DNA from: Deltaproteobacteria bacterium
GTDB taxonomy: Bacteria; BMS3Abin14
Direction: 5' to 3'
NCBI GenBank assembly: GCA_013151915.1
Contig: JAADHJ010000010.1
Coordinates: 1 to 64,000, forward strand
Length of the DNA: 64,000 nt
Position 1 is the first letter of the stretch; every line of letters starts with the position of its first letter. Positions 25,919 to 34,263 of the stretch are shown in pieces. The notes beneath the pieces are model-generated. The model worked only from the letters and a program-made list of their open reading frames with translations. It made no database searches and was not told the DNA's origin. A program made the translations under genes and the position numbers.

Positions 25919-28398
25919 CTAACCACCAGGGAGACCAGCTTTCCCGGAACGGCGATCTTTTTCACCAGCTCCTTGTCCGCAATGAGTTCCCTGACTCTGG
26001 GAATAGCCAAGGCCATACTCTCGAGTTCATCCTTGCCGGAATCGGGGGCGGCATCGAACCGGGCCCTGACCTTGCCGTTGATCTGCACCACGATCTGGAC
26101 GGTTGTACTCAGGGTTAATTCGGGGTCGTACTCCGGCCAGGACTGCTGGAAAACGCTGTATGGCCGGCCGGCTGTTTCCCAAAGTTCTTCAGCGAGGTGG
26201 GGAGCGAAAGGCGCCAGCAGGAGAATTAAGGTCTCAGACGCGTTTAACGCTACCCATTGACCCCCGGATGACGACGCTCCGCTTCCGGTCATGAAACGAT
26301 GGAGCTCATTGACCAGCTCCATGATCGCACTGATGGCCGTATTGAACTGGAATCGTTTCTCGATATCCTCGGTGACCTTTTTAATGGTCCTGTGGGTTGT
26401 GATCAGCAGCGGAAGCGCCGCGCCGTCAACCGAATCGGGCTCGGAAGCGGGGCTGAGGAAAAGCTCCTTGTGGTCGGTGATCATCCGGTAAACCCGGTTT
26501 AAAAAGCGGAAAGCCCCCTCCACTCCCTGATCATTCCACTCCAGTTCTTTCTCCGGGGGAGAGGCGAAAAGGATAAAAAGGCGCGCGGTATCGGCGCTGA
26601 ACCTGTTAATAATCTCACCGGGATCCACCGTGTTGCCCAATGACTTGGACATCTTGGCCCCGTCCTTGATAACCATTCCCTGAGTCAACAGTCGTGAAAA
26701 GGGCTCCGAGACACCGGTAAGGCCGAGATCCCTCAGACCTTTGGTAATGAATCGTGCGTACAAAAGGTGTAGAATTGCGTGTTCAATTCCACCTATGTAC
26801 TGGTCAACCGGCATCCAGTAAGCCGCCTTTTCGGGATTGAAAGGGGCCTGGCTGTAGGATGGATCGGTATATCGGAAGAAGTAGTAGGACGAATCGATAA
26901 AGGTGTCCATCGTATCTGTCTCCCGGCGTGCCGGTGCCGAACATCGAGGACAGGTAGTGCTCACGAAAGAGGGGGAAGTCTCAAGCGGGTTTCCCTCGCC
27001 GGTAAATTCCACGTCATCCGGCAGCAGAACCGGAAGATCATCAAACGGAACGGGGACGATGCCGCAGCTGTCGCAATACACCACGGGAATGGGCGTGCCC
27101 CAGTACCTCTGTCTGGATATCAGCCAGTCCCTGAGGCGATAGATGACTGCACCCCGACCCCACCCGTTTTTCTCCAGGTACCCTATGAAGTCCGCCATGG
27201 CTTCCCGGTTGTCACGGCCATTGAAGGGACCGGAATCAACCATGGGGCCGTTGCCGGTATAGGCGCATTCCATGGTGGCGCCATCCAGGGCTCCACCTTC
27301 ATCCTGGATGACAACCTTTATCGGCAGGCCATATTTTCCGGCGAACTCGAAATCGCGCTGGTCGTGGGCCGGAACCCCCATCACCGCGCCCGTACCGTAG
27401 GCCATGACAACGTAATCCGCGACAAGGATGGGGAATTCCTCACCCGTCACCGGATGGACAAAACAGCGGCCGGTGTCGATGCCTTCCTTCTCCCTTGTCT
27501 CATCGGTCCGGACGGTCGCTGACTCTCTTTTAACCCTTTCGCAAAATTCGAGGACCGCCCCCTCACGGTCGGTCCCCTTTACCAGCTCGGCGACGAGGGG
27601 ATGTTCGGCCGCAAGGACCATGTAGGTGATTCCAAAGACCGTGTCGGGCCGGGTGGTAAAAGTGGAGATAACCGTATCGGATCCCACAACGTGGAAATCA
27701 ATTTCAGCACCTTCACTTCGACCGATCCAGTTTACCTGCATGGTCTTGACCTTATCAGGCCAGTCCTCCAGCGAATCCAGATCGTTAAGGAGTTCCTCGG
27801 CGTATTCCGTCGTTTTGTAGAACCACTGCTCAAGATCCCTGCTGACCACCTGGGCGCTGCACCGCCAACAGCAGTCGTTTTCCACCTGCTCGTTGGCAAG
27901 GACGGTCCTGCAGGAAGGGCACCAGTTTATGGGAGCTCCCTTCCTGTAGGCCAATCCCCTCTCCAGGAATTTAAGAAAGATCCACTGATTCCAGCGATAA
28001 TACTCCGGCTCGCATGTGGCCAGGGTCCGTTCCCAATCGTAGGACAGTCCCAACTGCTTCTGTTGGTCCTTCATCTGCCGAATGGAATCCCTTGTCCATT
28101 CACCGGGGTCCACCTGGTGCATGATGGCGGCGTTCTCGGCGGGCATGCCGAAGGCATCATAACCCATGGGATAGAGAACGTTGAACCCTCGCATGCGGAG
28201 AAACCGGGAGTAGGTATCCCCAATGCTGTAGTTTCGAACATGGCCCATGTGCAGCTTCCCCGACGGATAGGGAAACATCTCGAGGCAATAGAATTTCTTC
28301 TTCCCGGGGTCCTCCCTTGCCCTGAATATCCCCGTTTCCTCCCAACGTTTCTGCCATTTGGGTTCAGTCTCCCGGGGATTGTACCTGGAACTCGGCAT
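25915..28398 (-). CDS. leuS: Leucyl-tRNA synthetase
   Basis: The 827-residue class I synthetase has the HIGH-type motif ([15 protein letters not shown] at about 47-61), zinc-binding cysteines (CPSC and CWRC), the editing CP1 domain with the [14 protein letters not shown] motif, and the KMSKSLGN loop. It charges leucine onto tRNA-Leu. Length is normal for the bacterial type. Upstream is a heptamer fragment plus a family-1 repeat, and no promoter is obvious. Confidence 0.97.
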   Translation of the reverse strand: MPSSRYNPRETEPKWQKRWEETGIFRAREDPGKKKFYCLEMFPYPSGKLHMGHVRNYSIGDTYSRFLRMRGFNVLYPMGYDAFGMPAENAAIMHQVDPGEWTRDSIRQMKDQQKQLGLSYDWERTLATCEPEYYRWNQWIFLKFLERGLAYRKGAPINWCPSCRTVLANEQVENDCCWRCSAQVVSRDLEQWFYKTTEYAEELLNDLDSLEDWPDKVKTMQVNWIGRSEGAEIDFHVVGSDTVISTFTTRPDTVFGITYMVLAAEHPLVAELVKGTDREGAVLEFCERVKRESATVRTDETREKEGIDTGRCFVHPVTGEEFPILVADYVVMAYGTGAVMGVPAHDQRDFEFAGKYGLPIKVVIQDEGGALDGATMECAYTGNGPMVDSGPFNGRDNREAMADFIGYLEKNGWGRGAVIYRLRDWLISRQRYWGTPIPVVYCDSCGIVPVPFDDLPVLLPDDVEFTGEGNPLETSPSFVSTTCPRCSAPARRETDTMDTFIDSSYYFFRYTDPSYSQAPFNPEKAAYWMPVDQYIGGIEHAILHLLYARFITKGLRDLGLTGVSEPFSRLLTQGMVIKDGAKMSKSLGNTVDPGEIINRFSADTARLFILFASPPEKELEWNDQGVEGAFRFLNRVYRMITDHKELFLSPASEPDSVDGAALPLLITTHRTIKKVTEDIEKRFQFNTAISAIMELVNELHRFMTGSGASSSGGQWVALNASETLILLLAPFAPHLAEELWETAGRPYSVFQQSWPEYDPELTLSTTVQIVVQINGKVRARFDAAPDSGKDELESMALAIPRVRELIADKELVKKIAVPGKLVSLVVR

Positions 28399-28457
28399 AG
28401 CTCGACCTCCGACCCTTCATTTCAGCGTGTGGAATGGCCTTCGACCCCACATCCCGC

Positions 28458-28481
28458 AACGTTCAATGTTCAATGTTCAAC
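28458..28481 (+). repeat. Short GTTCAAT heptamer run
   Basis: About three GTTCAA(T/C) units lie between leuS and the adjoining family-1 hairpin repeat. The unit is the same as at 12119-12312 and 63928-64000. Confidence 0.6.
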
Positions 28482-28590
28482 ACGCCCATGGGGGGGCGTT
28501 CAAATCGAAGATTTGTGAGGAAAGTGAAAATGACACTTTTCGCTTTCCATGGAGTAAAAAGCCATTAATGGACTTTTTACGACACTGTCA
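28481..28590 (-). repeat. Hairpin repeat family 1, copy lacking the last hairpin
   Basis: On the minus strand it runs from GTCGTAAAAAGTCC to the ACGCCC/GGGCGT hairpin; the terminal TGATGACTTC hairpin is missing, where GTTCAAC heptamers take over. The stop codon of the response regulator at 28588 sits at its left border. Confidence 0.85.
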
Positions 28591-28962
28591 AATATCCAGA
28601 AGTTTTTTGACGGTTGACAGAAGGCTGGTGGACTGGATAGGCTTGGTAACATAAGCGTTCGCCCCCAGAGCCATGGCTCTATCTCTATCCTCTCCGGCAC
28701 CTTCCGTAGTAATGATGACGATGGGAATATCCTTGTAATTATCGTTGCCCCTGACCATGCTGACAAGCTTCAATCCGTCCATTATGGGCATGTTGATATC
28801 GGTCAGGATCATATCAATCTGGTTGGAGGAAAGCTTTTTCAGGCCGTCCAGACCATCGTTTGCTTCGATAATCTCCGCGTGGGGAATGCGTTTAATGGAA
28901 AAACGGATGAGCTGCCGCATCGTGGGGGAATCTTCGATTATCAGGAACTTAAGTGCCGCCAT
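28588..28962 (-). CDS. CheY-like single-domain response regulator
   Basis: The 124-residue receiver has acidic pocket Glu10-Asp11, phosphoacceptor Asp55 (ILTDINMP), Thr85/86 and Lys107 (VTKP). It has no output domain, so it acts through a partner such as a motor or kinase. Start ATG at 28962 follows GGAG with 7 bases of spacing; an upstream TTG at 28968 is less likely. It is flanked on both sides by family-1 repeats and lies at the downstream end of the chemosensory cluster. It is similar in style to the second CheY at 39089. Confidence 0.9.
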   Translation of the reverse strand: MAALKFLIIEDSPTMRQLIRFSIKRIPHAEIIEANDGLDGLKKLSSNQIDMILTDINMPIMDGLKLVSMVRGNDNYKDIPIVIITTEGAGEDRDRAMALGANAYVTKPIQSTSLLSTVKKLLDI

Positions 28963-28989
28963 CTTCAATCTCCAGACCGTCTGAAAGCT

Positions 28990-29138
28990 GATGACCTTTT
29001 ACGAAGTCATCAACGCGCCCCGCATGGGTCGCCCAAATCAATGACTCGCACCATAAGTCATTGATTTATGAGGAAAGCGAAAATGATACTTTTCGCTTTC
29101 CGTTAAACAAAAAGCCGCGGATGGACTTTTTGCGACCA
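28990..29138 (-). repeat. Hairpin repeat family 1, copy with enlarged hairpin
   Basis: Hairpin C, usually CAAATC/GATTTG, is here extended by a nested insertion so that AAATCAATGACT pairs perfectly with AGTCATTGATTT over 12 bp. The other hairpins and the signature GGTCGCAAAAAGTCC (minus strand) are present. An insertion that keeps pairing supports a structural role. Confidence 0.85.
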
Positions 29139-29150
29139 TATAAAAGTAAA

Positions 29151-29987
29151 TCACTGGCTCAACAGATTAAGGAATCCCTTATAGGTCGTCAGCTTTCTTC
29201 TGGACTCGGAATACAGCCTTGAGCTGAAAATCGCAGTTGCGGCATGCCCGGCGAGAAGGGTGAAAAGTTCGAAATCAACCGGTACAAAACCCTTCTTCTG
29301 CTGAAAAAGTTTGTATAGATTAATCATGCCTATGAGTTCATCCTTGATCATCAGCGGTATGCACACCAACGGGTTTTCAAGAAGCTCCTCTGATATCGAA
29401 GGAGGGTTCTCGTTAAAGTAGCTTTCTTTCGACCGGGCGGCGACTCCTGTCACACCCTCACCCATGGTTACCGGAGAGATCTTCTCAGGATCGACCCCTT
29501 CGGCCGCAACGGGGATCAGGATCTCCCTCTTCTCATCCAGGAGAAAGATGGCGAATTCCTCAGCCCCGATGAGGTTGATGATGATTTCCAGGATAATCTG
29601 GAGAACTTCCTCGTAATCGAGAGTGGAGTGCAGCTGAAAGCTCGCTACGTAGAGATTGGCGAGGTTGTTATTCTGTTCATCTACATCAATGTAGCGTTGA
29701 GCGAAGTCAATATTCTCCTCCTCGACCTCATTGAGTTTTCCCTCGAGTTCGCGCAGCTTCCGCTCATAAAGGGCAACCTTTCTGGCCAATTCCTCGTATT
29801 TATCGCCGCTGAGCCTTGGGGCGGATTTTTCCGGCCTGCTTTTGAGTGACTCCTCAAGTTTTACGACACGGTAGCGAAGCTGTTCATTATCCTTTAGAAG
29901 ATCCAGGGTAAATTCCTGTCCCTTCCGAAAGATTTCCAGAAACTCCTCCCCCTTATCAAAAAGAGATGAAACCTTGTCATCCTTCAT
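29151..29987 (-). CDS. Coiled-coil GAF-domain protein
   Basis: The 278-residue cytoplasmic protein has a long coiled coil at about residues 15-115 (heptads with LEESLKSR and ALYERKLRELEGKLNEVEEE) followed by a GAF domain at about 125-270 (TLDYEEVLQIILEIIINLIG, then IPLMIKDELIGMINLYK). GAF domains bind small ligands or mediate signalling contacts. No kinase, cyclase or other catalytic domain follows. Within the cheB-cheR cluster it may serve as a soluble sensor or scaffold; that is inference. It starts with ATG one base after the stop of a small upstream reading frame. Confidence 0.8.
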   Translation of the reverse strand: MKDDKVSSLFDKGEEFLEIFRKGQEFTLDLLKDNEQLRYRVVKLEESLKSRPEKSAPRLSGDKYEELARKVALYERKLRELEGKLNEVEEENIDFAQRYIDVDEQNNNLANLYVASFQLHSTLDYEEVLQIILEIIINLIGAEEFAIFLLDEKREILIPVAAEGVDPEKISPVTMGEGVTGVAARSKESYFNENPPSISEELLENPLVCIPLMIKDELIGMINLYKLFQQKKGFVPVDFELFTLLAGHAATAIFSSRLYSESRRKLTTYKGFLNLLSQ

Positions 29988-29988
29988 C

Positions 29989-30147
29989 TTAAATGTTCCT
30001 TTCGATAATCGACCCGGGCGCCATGAACGGGCTGTCCACCATCACCTCCGGGCCGTCCATGCCGGGCAAGGTATCCCATGGACCTTCCCATCCACACCGG
30101 TATTTACCAAGCTTCCGGAATTTCTCACATGCCCCGGTTTCTAGCAT
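29989..30147 (-). CDS. Possible small protein, 52 residues, between cheB and the GAF gene
   Basis: A reading frame of 52 codons starts with ATG inside the 3' end of cheB (23 bp overlap) and ends in TAA one base before the GAF gene ATG (ATTTAAGATG). It fills an otherwise empty gap. The predicted protein has no membrane segment; it contains two Cys (positions 7 and 20), two Trp and a C-terminal PFMAPGSIIERN. The ribosome binding site is weak. No family is recognised. The tight coupling on both sides argues for a real gene; the short length argues against certainty. Confidence 0.45.
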   Translation of the reverse strand: MLETGACEKFRKLGKYRCGWEGPWDTLPGMDGPEVMVDSPFMAPGSIIERNI

Positions 30148-31231
30148 CGCTCGACTCATTTTTCAAGCGACAGATATCCATTGCCATCGCCTCTATCCTC
30201 CCTGACAGGGTGTTCAAGGGCAGGACTACCTCCGCGGCGCCGTTCCGGATGGCAGCCTTGGGCATCCCGAAGACAACGGTGCTTTCCTCCGACTCGGCAA
30301 TGGTACGGCCTCCTGCGTTACGGATCTCGAGCATCCCATGGGCCCCGTCATTCCCCATTCCCGTGAGCAGGACCCCCAGGGAACGTTTCCCGAAAACGAT
30401 CGCAGCGGATTCCATGGTGATGTCAATGGATGGGACGAAACGATCGCCTTTCCTCTTTTTTCTCAGTTTCACCGCGACCGAAGGTGAGCCTGTAATCTCC
30501 AGATGATAACCTCCCGGGACGACTAAAAGCAGGCCAGGCGTCAGAAAATCGCCATCCTCGGCCTCTTTTGCCTCAAACGCGGTGTTTTTACCAAGACGCA
30601 TGGCGAACTGTTTTGTAAACACGGGAGGCATGTGCTGGACTACAATTACAGGCAGAGGAAACGTGGAGGGCAACTGGGTCAGGACTCTCTGAATTGCCGA
30701 CGGCCCACCCGTGGAAGCCCCGATGACAAGAACGCCGGCCGGATGGATCTTGGTGCCGGGCCTCCTGGGCGCCTTCACCCGTTCCCTGACCGGCTTGGCA
30801 GACCGCAGCCTGCCAAGATAGGGCGCCATGTCCTGTCCCCCTACAGCCCGGACCTTTGTCTGAAGTTCCTCCTTTATCTCGATTATCCTTTCTGATGCAT
30901 ACCGGCGGGGTTTGACGACAAAATCCAGCGCACCGAGATCAAGGGCTTTGAAAACGTTTTTCTCGCCGCCATCGGCGCTCACAACCACGACCGGAAGCGG
31001 GTGATTTTGCATAAGCCATCGCAGAAATGTAAATCCGTCCATCCTGGGCATATTCAGATCCAGCGTGATAAGATCGGGCGGATCCGTCATAACTGTGCGA
31101 ATAGCGGTTTCTCCGTCCGAAACCACTTCCACAGAGGCAACCTCCTCCATCTCAAGGAGCATGGACCGGACCATCTTTCTATTGTAGGCGGAATCATCAA
31201 CGACCAGAATGCGCAGCTGCCCATTAATCAT
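30125..31231 (-). CDS. cheB: Chemotaxis response regulator protein-glutamate methylesterase CheB
   Basis: The 368-residue protein has an N-terminal receiver (Asp12/Asp13, phosphoacceptor Asp58 in LITLDLNMP, Lys108) and a C-terminal methylesterase domain with the catalytic triad Ser173 (GASTGG), His200 (VVQHMPP) and Asp295 (GMGNDGAHG). It removes methyl groups from, or deamidates, chemoreceptor glutamates. The ATG at 31231 overlaps the cheR stop as ATGA; an upstream frame to 31435 is a false extension. Local receptor genes are absent, so the substrate receptor must be encoded elsewhere. Confidence 0.95.
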   Translation of the reverse strand: MINGQLRILVVDDSAYNRKMVRSMLLEMEEVASVEVVSDGETAIRTVMTDPPDLITLDLNMPRMDGFTFLRWLMQNHPLPVVVVSADGGEKNVFKALDLGALDFVVKPRRYASERIIEIKEELQTKVRAVGGQDMAPYLGRLRSAKPVRERVKAPRRPGTKIHPAGVLVIGASTGGPSAIQRVLTQLPSTFPLPVIVVQHMPPVFTKQFAMRLGKNTAFEAKEAEDGDFLTPGLLLVVPGGYHLEITGSPSVAVKLRKKRKGDRFVPSIDITMESAAIVFGKRSLGVLLTGMGNDGAHGMLEIRNAGGRTIAESEESTVVFGMPKAAIRNGAAEVVLPLNTLSGRIEAMAMDICRLKNESSDARNRGM

Positions 31232-32088
31232 CCGTCGTCCCCTGGTTTCTGATAAACCATCACACGGCTGAGATGCTTCAGCTTGAAGGCCGTGGAGATA
31301 TTCATCAAAGATTCCGAATGCCCCAGAAATAGATACCCCCCCGGAACGAGTTTTCTGTGAAAGGCGCTGATGACCTTTGCCTTTGCGTCCCTGTCGAAAT
31401 AGATAATTACATTTCTGCACATTATCAGGTCGCACTCACCGATCAGGCCAAGCATCTTCTCATCCAGAAGGTTGTGATGCCCGAAGTGTACCATTGTTCG
31501 GATAGAATCATAGAGAATCTGTTTGCCGTTTTCGGATGTTTTGAAATACCGCTGGATCCTGGAACTATCCGTCGTCCTGAAGGAGGAGGATGAGTATTCG
31601 GCCTTCCGGGCGCTTTTCAGGACCTGCTGACTGATATCAGTCCCGATAATGTCCACATTCCATCCTTCGAACAGTCCCGATTCCTTGAGAAGGATAGCGA
31701 TGGTGTACGGTTCTTCCCCGGTCGAGCACCCGGCACTCCAGATGCGGAGTTGTCTCCTCCGGGCTTTTTGTTGAGCGATATACGGAAGCACCTCATTGGA
31801 AAAGGCGTCCAACTGGTTCTGTTCCCTGAAGAAATAGGTTTCGTTTGTGGTTATGACGTTAAGAAGTTCATTTATCTCCTGAACCCTGTCCTGATGGAAG
31901 AGGAGGTAATGGTAATATTTCAGGAAGGAATCGAAGTGGTAGGTTCGCAGCCTCTTCTGGAGCCTGCTTTCAAGAAGAAACCTGTTGGATTCATCAAAAT
32001 GCAGCCCACAGTACTCGTAGATGAAGGTCGATAGAAGCCGGAACTCCTCATCAGCGAGATCAACCTTCTCCGGGGAATTGAACAGCAT
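31228..32088 (-). CDS. cheR: Chemotaxis protein methyltransferase CheR
   Basis: The 286-residue protein has the CheR N-terminal helical domain, then the SAM-binding motif SAGCSTGEEPYTIAI, the NVIIYFD motif and the terminal GHSESL. It methylates glutamates on chemoreceptors. It follows the HEAT gene with a single base between them and overlaps cheB by 4 bp, so the three are likely co-translated. Confidence 0.95.
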   Translation of the reverse strand: MLFNSPEKVDLADEEFRLLSTFIYEYCGLHFDESNRFLLESRLQKRLRTYHFDSFLKYYHYLLFHQDRVQEINELLNVITTNETYFFREQNQLDAFSNEVLPYIAQQKARRRQLRIWSAGCSTGEEPYTIAILLKESGLFEGWNVDIIGTDISQQVLKSARKAEYSSSSFRTTDSSRIQRYFKTSENGKQILYDSIRTMVHFGHHNLLDEKMLGLIGECDLIMCRNVIIYFDRDAKAKVISAFHRKLVPGGYLFLGHSESLMNISTAFKLKHLSRVMVYQKPGDDG

Positions 32089-32089
32089 C

Positions 32090-34156
32090 TTACCCGCTCG
32101 GCTCCATCAGGGATCGGATGGTCAGCCGCACGGTCCTGTCCGGGTCGGAATCGGCCATTTCAAGGAGTGTTCGCTCTACCTGATCTCCACCTTTCCCGAC
32201 GAGGGAATGAACGGCGAAAATCCTTGTGCTGGCATCCTTATCCCCGAGCGCCTGCATGAGCAGATCAAGACCGGCGTCTGAAGGGATGTTCCCGAGGGTC
32301 CGGCAGACGGCACGCCTTATCTCCACGGTCCCTTCGATAAAAGCCTCCTTGAGCAGTTTCATGGGGACTTCATATCCTGCGCTCACCCTGCGTCCCAGGG
32401 CTTCAATAACAGCGGTCTTCAACATGAGATCTTCGCCATGGAGAATATCGGACAGATCCCCGGGATCCAGGTCCGGCTGCATACTGAGGGATGTGGCGGA
32501 CGCTGCCCTGACCCATGGATCCTGGTCGTAAAGAGCCGATTTGAGGGGTTCAACGGCGCCTTCCGGCCTCATGATTTCCAGGGCCATGGCGGATTCCGAC
32601 CGGACTTGGGGATCCTCATCGCTTAAAGCGCCCATCACAGCCTCGGCCGCTTCTGATCCCTCACAACGACTGAGAGCCCGGACAGCCGAAGCCCTGATAA
32701 GGGGCTCCGAATCACGGAGGGTCCCAAGGAAAAGGTCGATATGTGTCGATGGGTCCACATCACCGAGCACCCTGATCAGGAGGGCACGGACCTCGGGCGG
32801 TGAAGTTCCCAGGTGAGGACCGATTTTTCCAAAAAAAGCCCCGGGATCTTTTTTGCCCAATACGGACAGGGCCGCTCCCCCAACCTCGACGACGTCCGGA
32901 TATTCATCAAAGAGGAGGGAAAGGATGGAGTCTATGGCATCAAAATCCCCAAGGGCGGCCAGGGCAAGGACGGCATCCTTTCGGACGTGCCCGCTGACAT
33001 CTCCGAGCATCGGGATTATATGGGAAAGCAGGCCCGCGCCGCCCAGCTTTGTCAGAACCTGCAGGGCTTTTCTTCGAATGTTTCCCTCAGGGTTCTGGAG
33101 AAGTGAAAGGAGGATCGTGCGGTCCCTATTGCCGATGGTGAAGAGGGCCATGCCGACATCGCCCTCCAGGGAATCATCAGCGATAAAGGCGAGGACGGCC
33201 TCGGTGGCCCTGTCCCCGCCGATGAGGCTCAGGGCGGCAAGACAGTCCTTTCTCTCCTCAATCCGGTCGGCAATCTCCAGATGGTCGATCATGAACGATG
33301 TAATCTGCTCATCGGCATTATCCGCCACAGCCGCGGCAAATTTTTCGAGGTCTCCACCGGTTTCTTGCGCCATGGCCCTTCGATAGATAGCCCCCAAAGC
33401 CGCGAACGCCGCTTTAACAGCACCCCTGGGAAGGGATGGGATTCGGTCGATGAGCCCCAACCCATCGCTGATGGAGCCGATCCTCCCTATTCCCCGAACC
33501 GCGGGTGCGGCCAGAATACGGTTGTCAAGAAAACGGAAGAACGAAGGCAGCGCCTCCTTTGCTCCCAGGCTGGAAAGAGCGCTCAGGATGCTGAAAGCCA
33601 CCCAGTCATCGGCCGAATCGAGTGCACTGATGAGGGCGCTCACGGAGGACGGGTCACCGATGTTTGCCAGGCTCTCGGCTGCGGCTGCGCATATATTCTG
33701 CTCCGGATCATGGAGTAGTCTGATCAGATCGGGGACAAATGAAGGAGTGGCAATATTCCCCAGGATATCCACCAGAAACTTTCGGATATCCGGCTGCTCC
33801 ACCGACAGATGCTCGGAAAGCAGGGGAGCTGCTTCCCTACCCATCCTTCCGAGGACCTCCACGACGGAGTTTCTCAGGGTTACTTCATGGGTCGGGTCCA
33901 TCATGGGAATAAGACGGGAAATCAGCCCCCTGTCGGGCGCAAGCGAGGAAATCCCCTCAATGGCCTCTTTCCTGACCCGCCAGCTCTCATCGGACAGGGG
34001 AACAGGGAGCCAGCTGAGATCGTCTTCCGAAAGCCCCTCCTTCAGGTCCAGCATGGCCAGCCGCCGGACTTCCTCGTCCGGGGACTTTAATTCAGCAACC
34101 CGGGCCTCCCTGCCTTCAGGCTTCAATCCTGATAGGGTCGTAAAAAGTCCATCCAT
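32090..34156 (-). CDS. HEAT-repeat protein in chemosensory cluster
   Basis: The 688-residue protein consists almost entirely of HEAT or PBS-lyase-like helical repeats (examples: VPDLIRLLHDPEQNICAAAA, ALSDEDPQVRSESAMALE), about 18-20 units, without signal peptide, membrane segment or catalytic motif. Such alpha-solenoids act as binding scaffolds. It sits directly before cheR. The start codon (34154-34156) and the GGAG upstream of it lie inside a family-1 hairpin repeat, which supplies the first residues (MDGLFTTL). No alternative ATG exists before about codon 30. Related HEAT proteins occur near chemosensory genes in other deltaproteobacteria, to my recollection, but the function is unknown. 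Confidence 0.8.
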   Translation of the reverse strand: MDGLFTTLSGLKPEGREARVAELKSPDEEVRRLAMLDLKEGLSEDDLSWLPVPLSDESWRVRKEAIEGISSLAPDRGLISRLIPMMDPTHEVTLRNSVVEVLGRMGREAAPLLSEHLSVEQPDIRKFLVDILGNIATPSFVPDLIRLLHDPEQNICAAAAESLANIGDPSSVSALISALDSADDWVAFSILSALSSLGAKEALPSFFRFLDNRILAAPAVRGIGRIGSISDGLGLIDRIPSLPRGAVKAAFAALGAIYRRAMAQETGGDLEKFAAAVADNADEQITSFMIDHLEIADRIEERKDCLAALSLIGGDRATEAVLAFIADDSLEGDVGMALFTIGNRDRTILLSLLQNPEGNIRRKALQVLTKLGGAGLLSHIIPMLGDVSGHVRKDAVLALAALGDFDAIDSILSLLFDEYPDVVEVGGAALSVLGKKDPGAFFGKIGPHLGTSPPEVRALLIRVLGDVDPSTHIDLFLGTLRDSEPLIRASAVRALSRCEGSEAAEAVMGALSDEDPQVRSESAMALEIMRPEGAVEPLKSALYDQDPWVRAASATSLSMQPDLDPGDLSDILHGEDLMLKTAVIEALGRRVSAGYEVPMKLLKEAFIEGTVEIRRAVCRTLGNIPSDAGLDLLMQALGDKDASTRIFAVHSLVGKGGDQVERTLLEMADSDPDRTVRLTIRSLMEPSG

Positions 34157-34263
34157 GGCTTTTTACTCCACGGAAAGCGAAAAGCGTCATTTTCACCTTC
34201 CTCACAAATCTTCGATTTGAGCGCCCCTAAGTGGGCGCTTTGATGACTTCCTGCGAAGTCATT
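34131..34263 (+). repeat. Hairpin repeat family 1, full reference copy
   Basis: Five consecutive hairpins are visible. A is 34140-34166 (GTAAAAAG and CCAT pairing with ATGG and CTTTTTAC). B is 34172-34201 (GGAAAGCGAAAA with TTTTCACCTTCC, imperfect). C is CAAATC/GATTTG at 34205-34219. D is AGCGCCC/GGGCGCT at 34220-34239. E is TGATGACTTC/GAAGTCATTA at 34241-34263. It lies between two co-directional genes, giving the HEAT gene its start codon and the 34262 gene its TAA stop. Confidence 0.9.

Noticed and set aside
28481-29138. Composite transposon formed by two repeat copies around a response regulator
   Set aside because: The repeats are in the same orientation, occur singly elsewhere, and there is no transposase.
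29993-30205. Plus-strand 70-residue reading frame opposite cheB and the GAF gene
   Set aside because: It is antisense to cheB, has no ribosome binding site and no recognisable domain; the minus-strand small frame fits the operon better.
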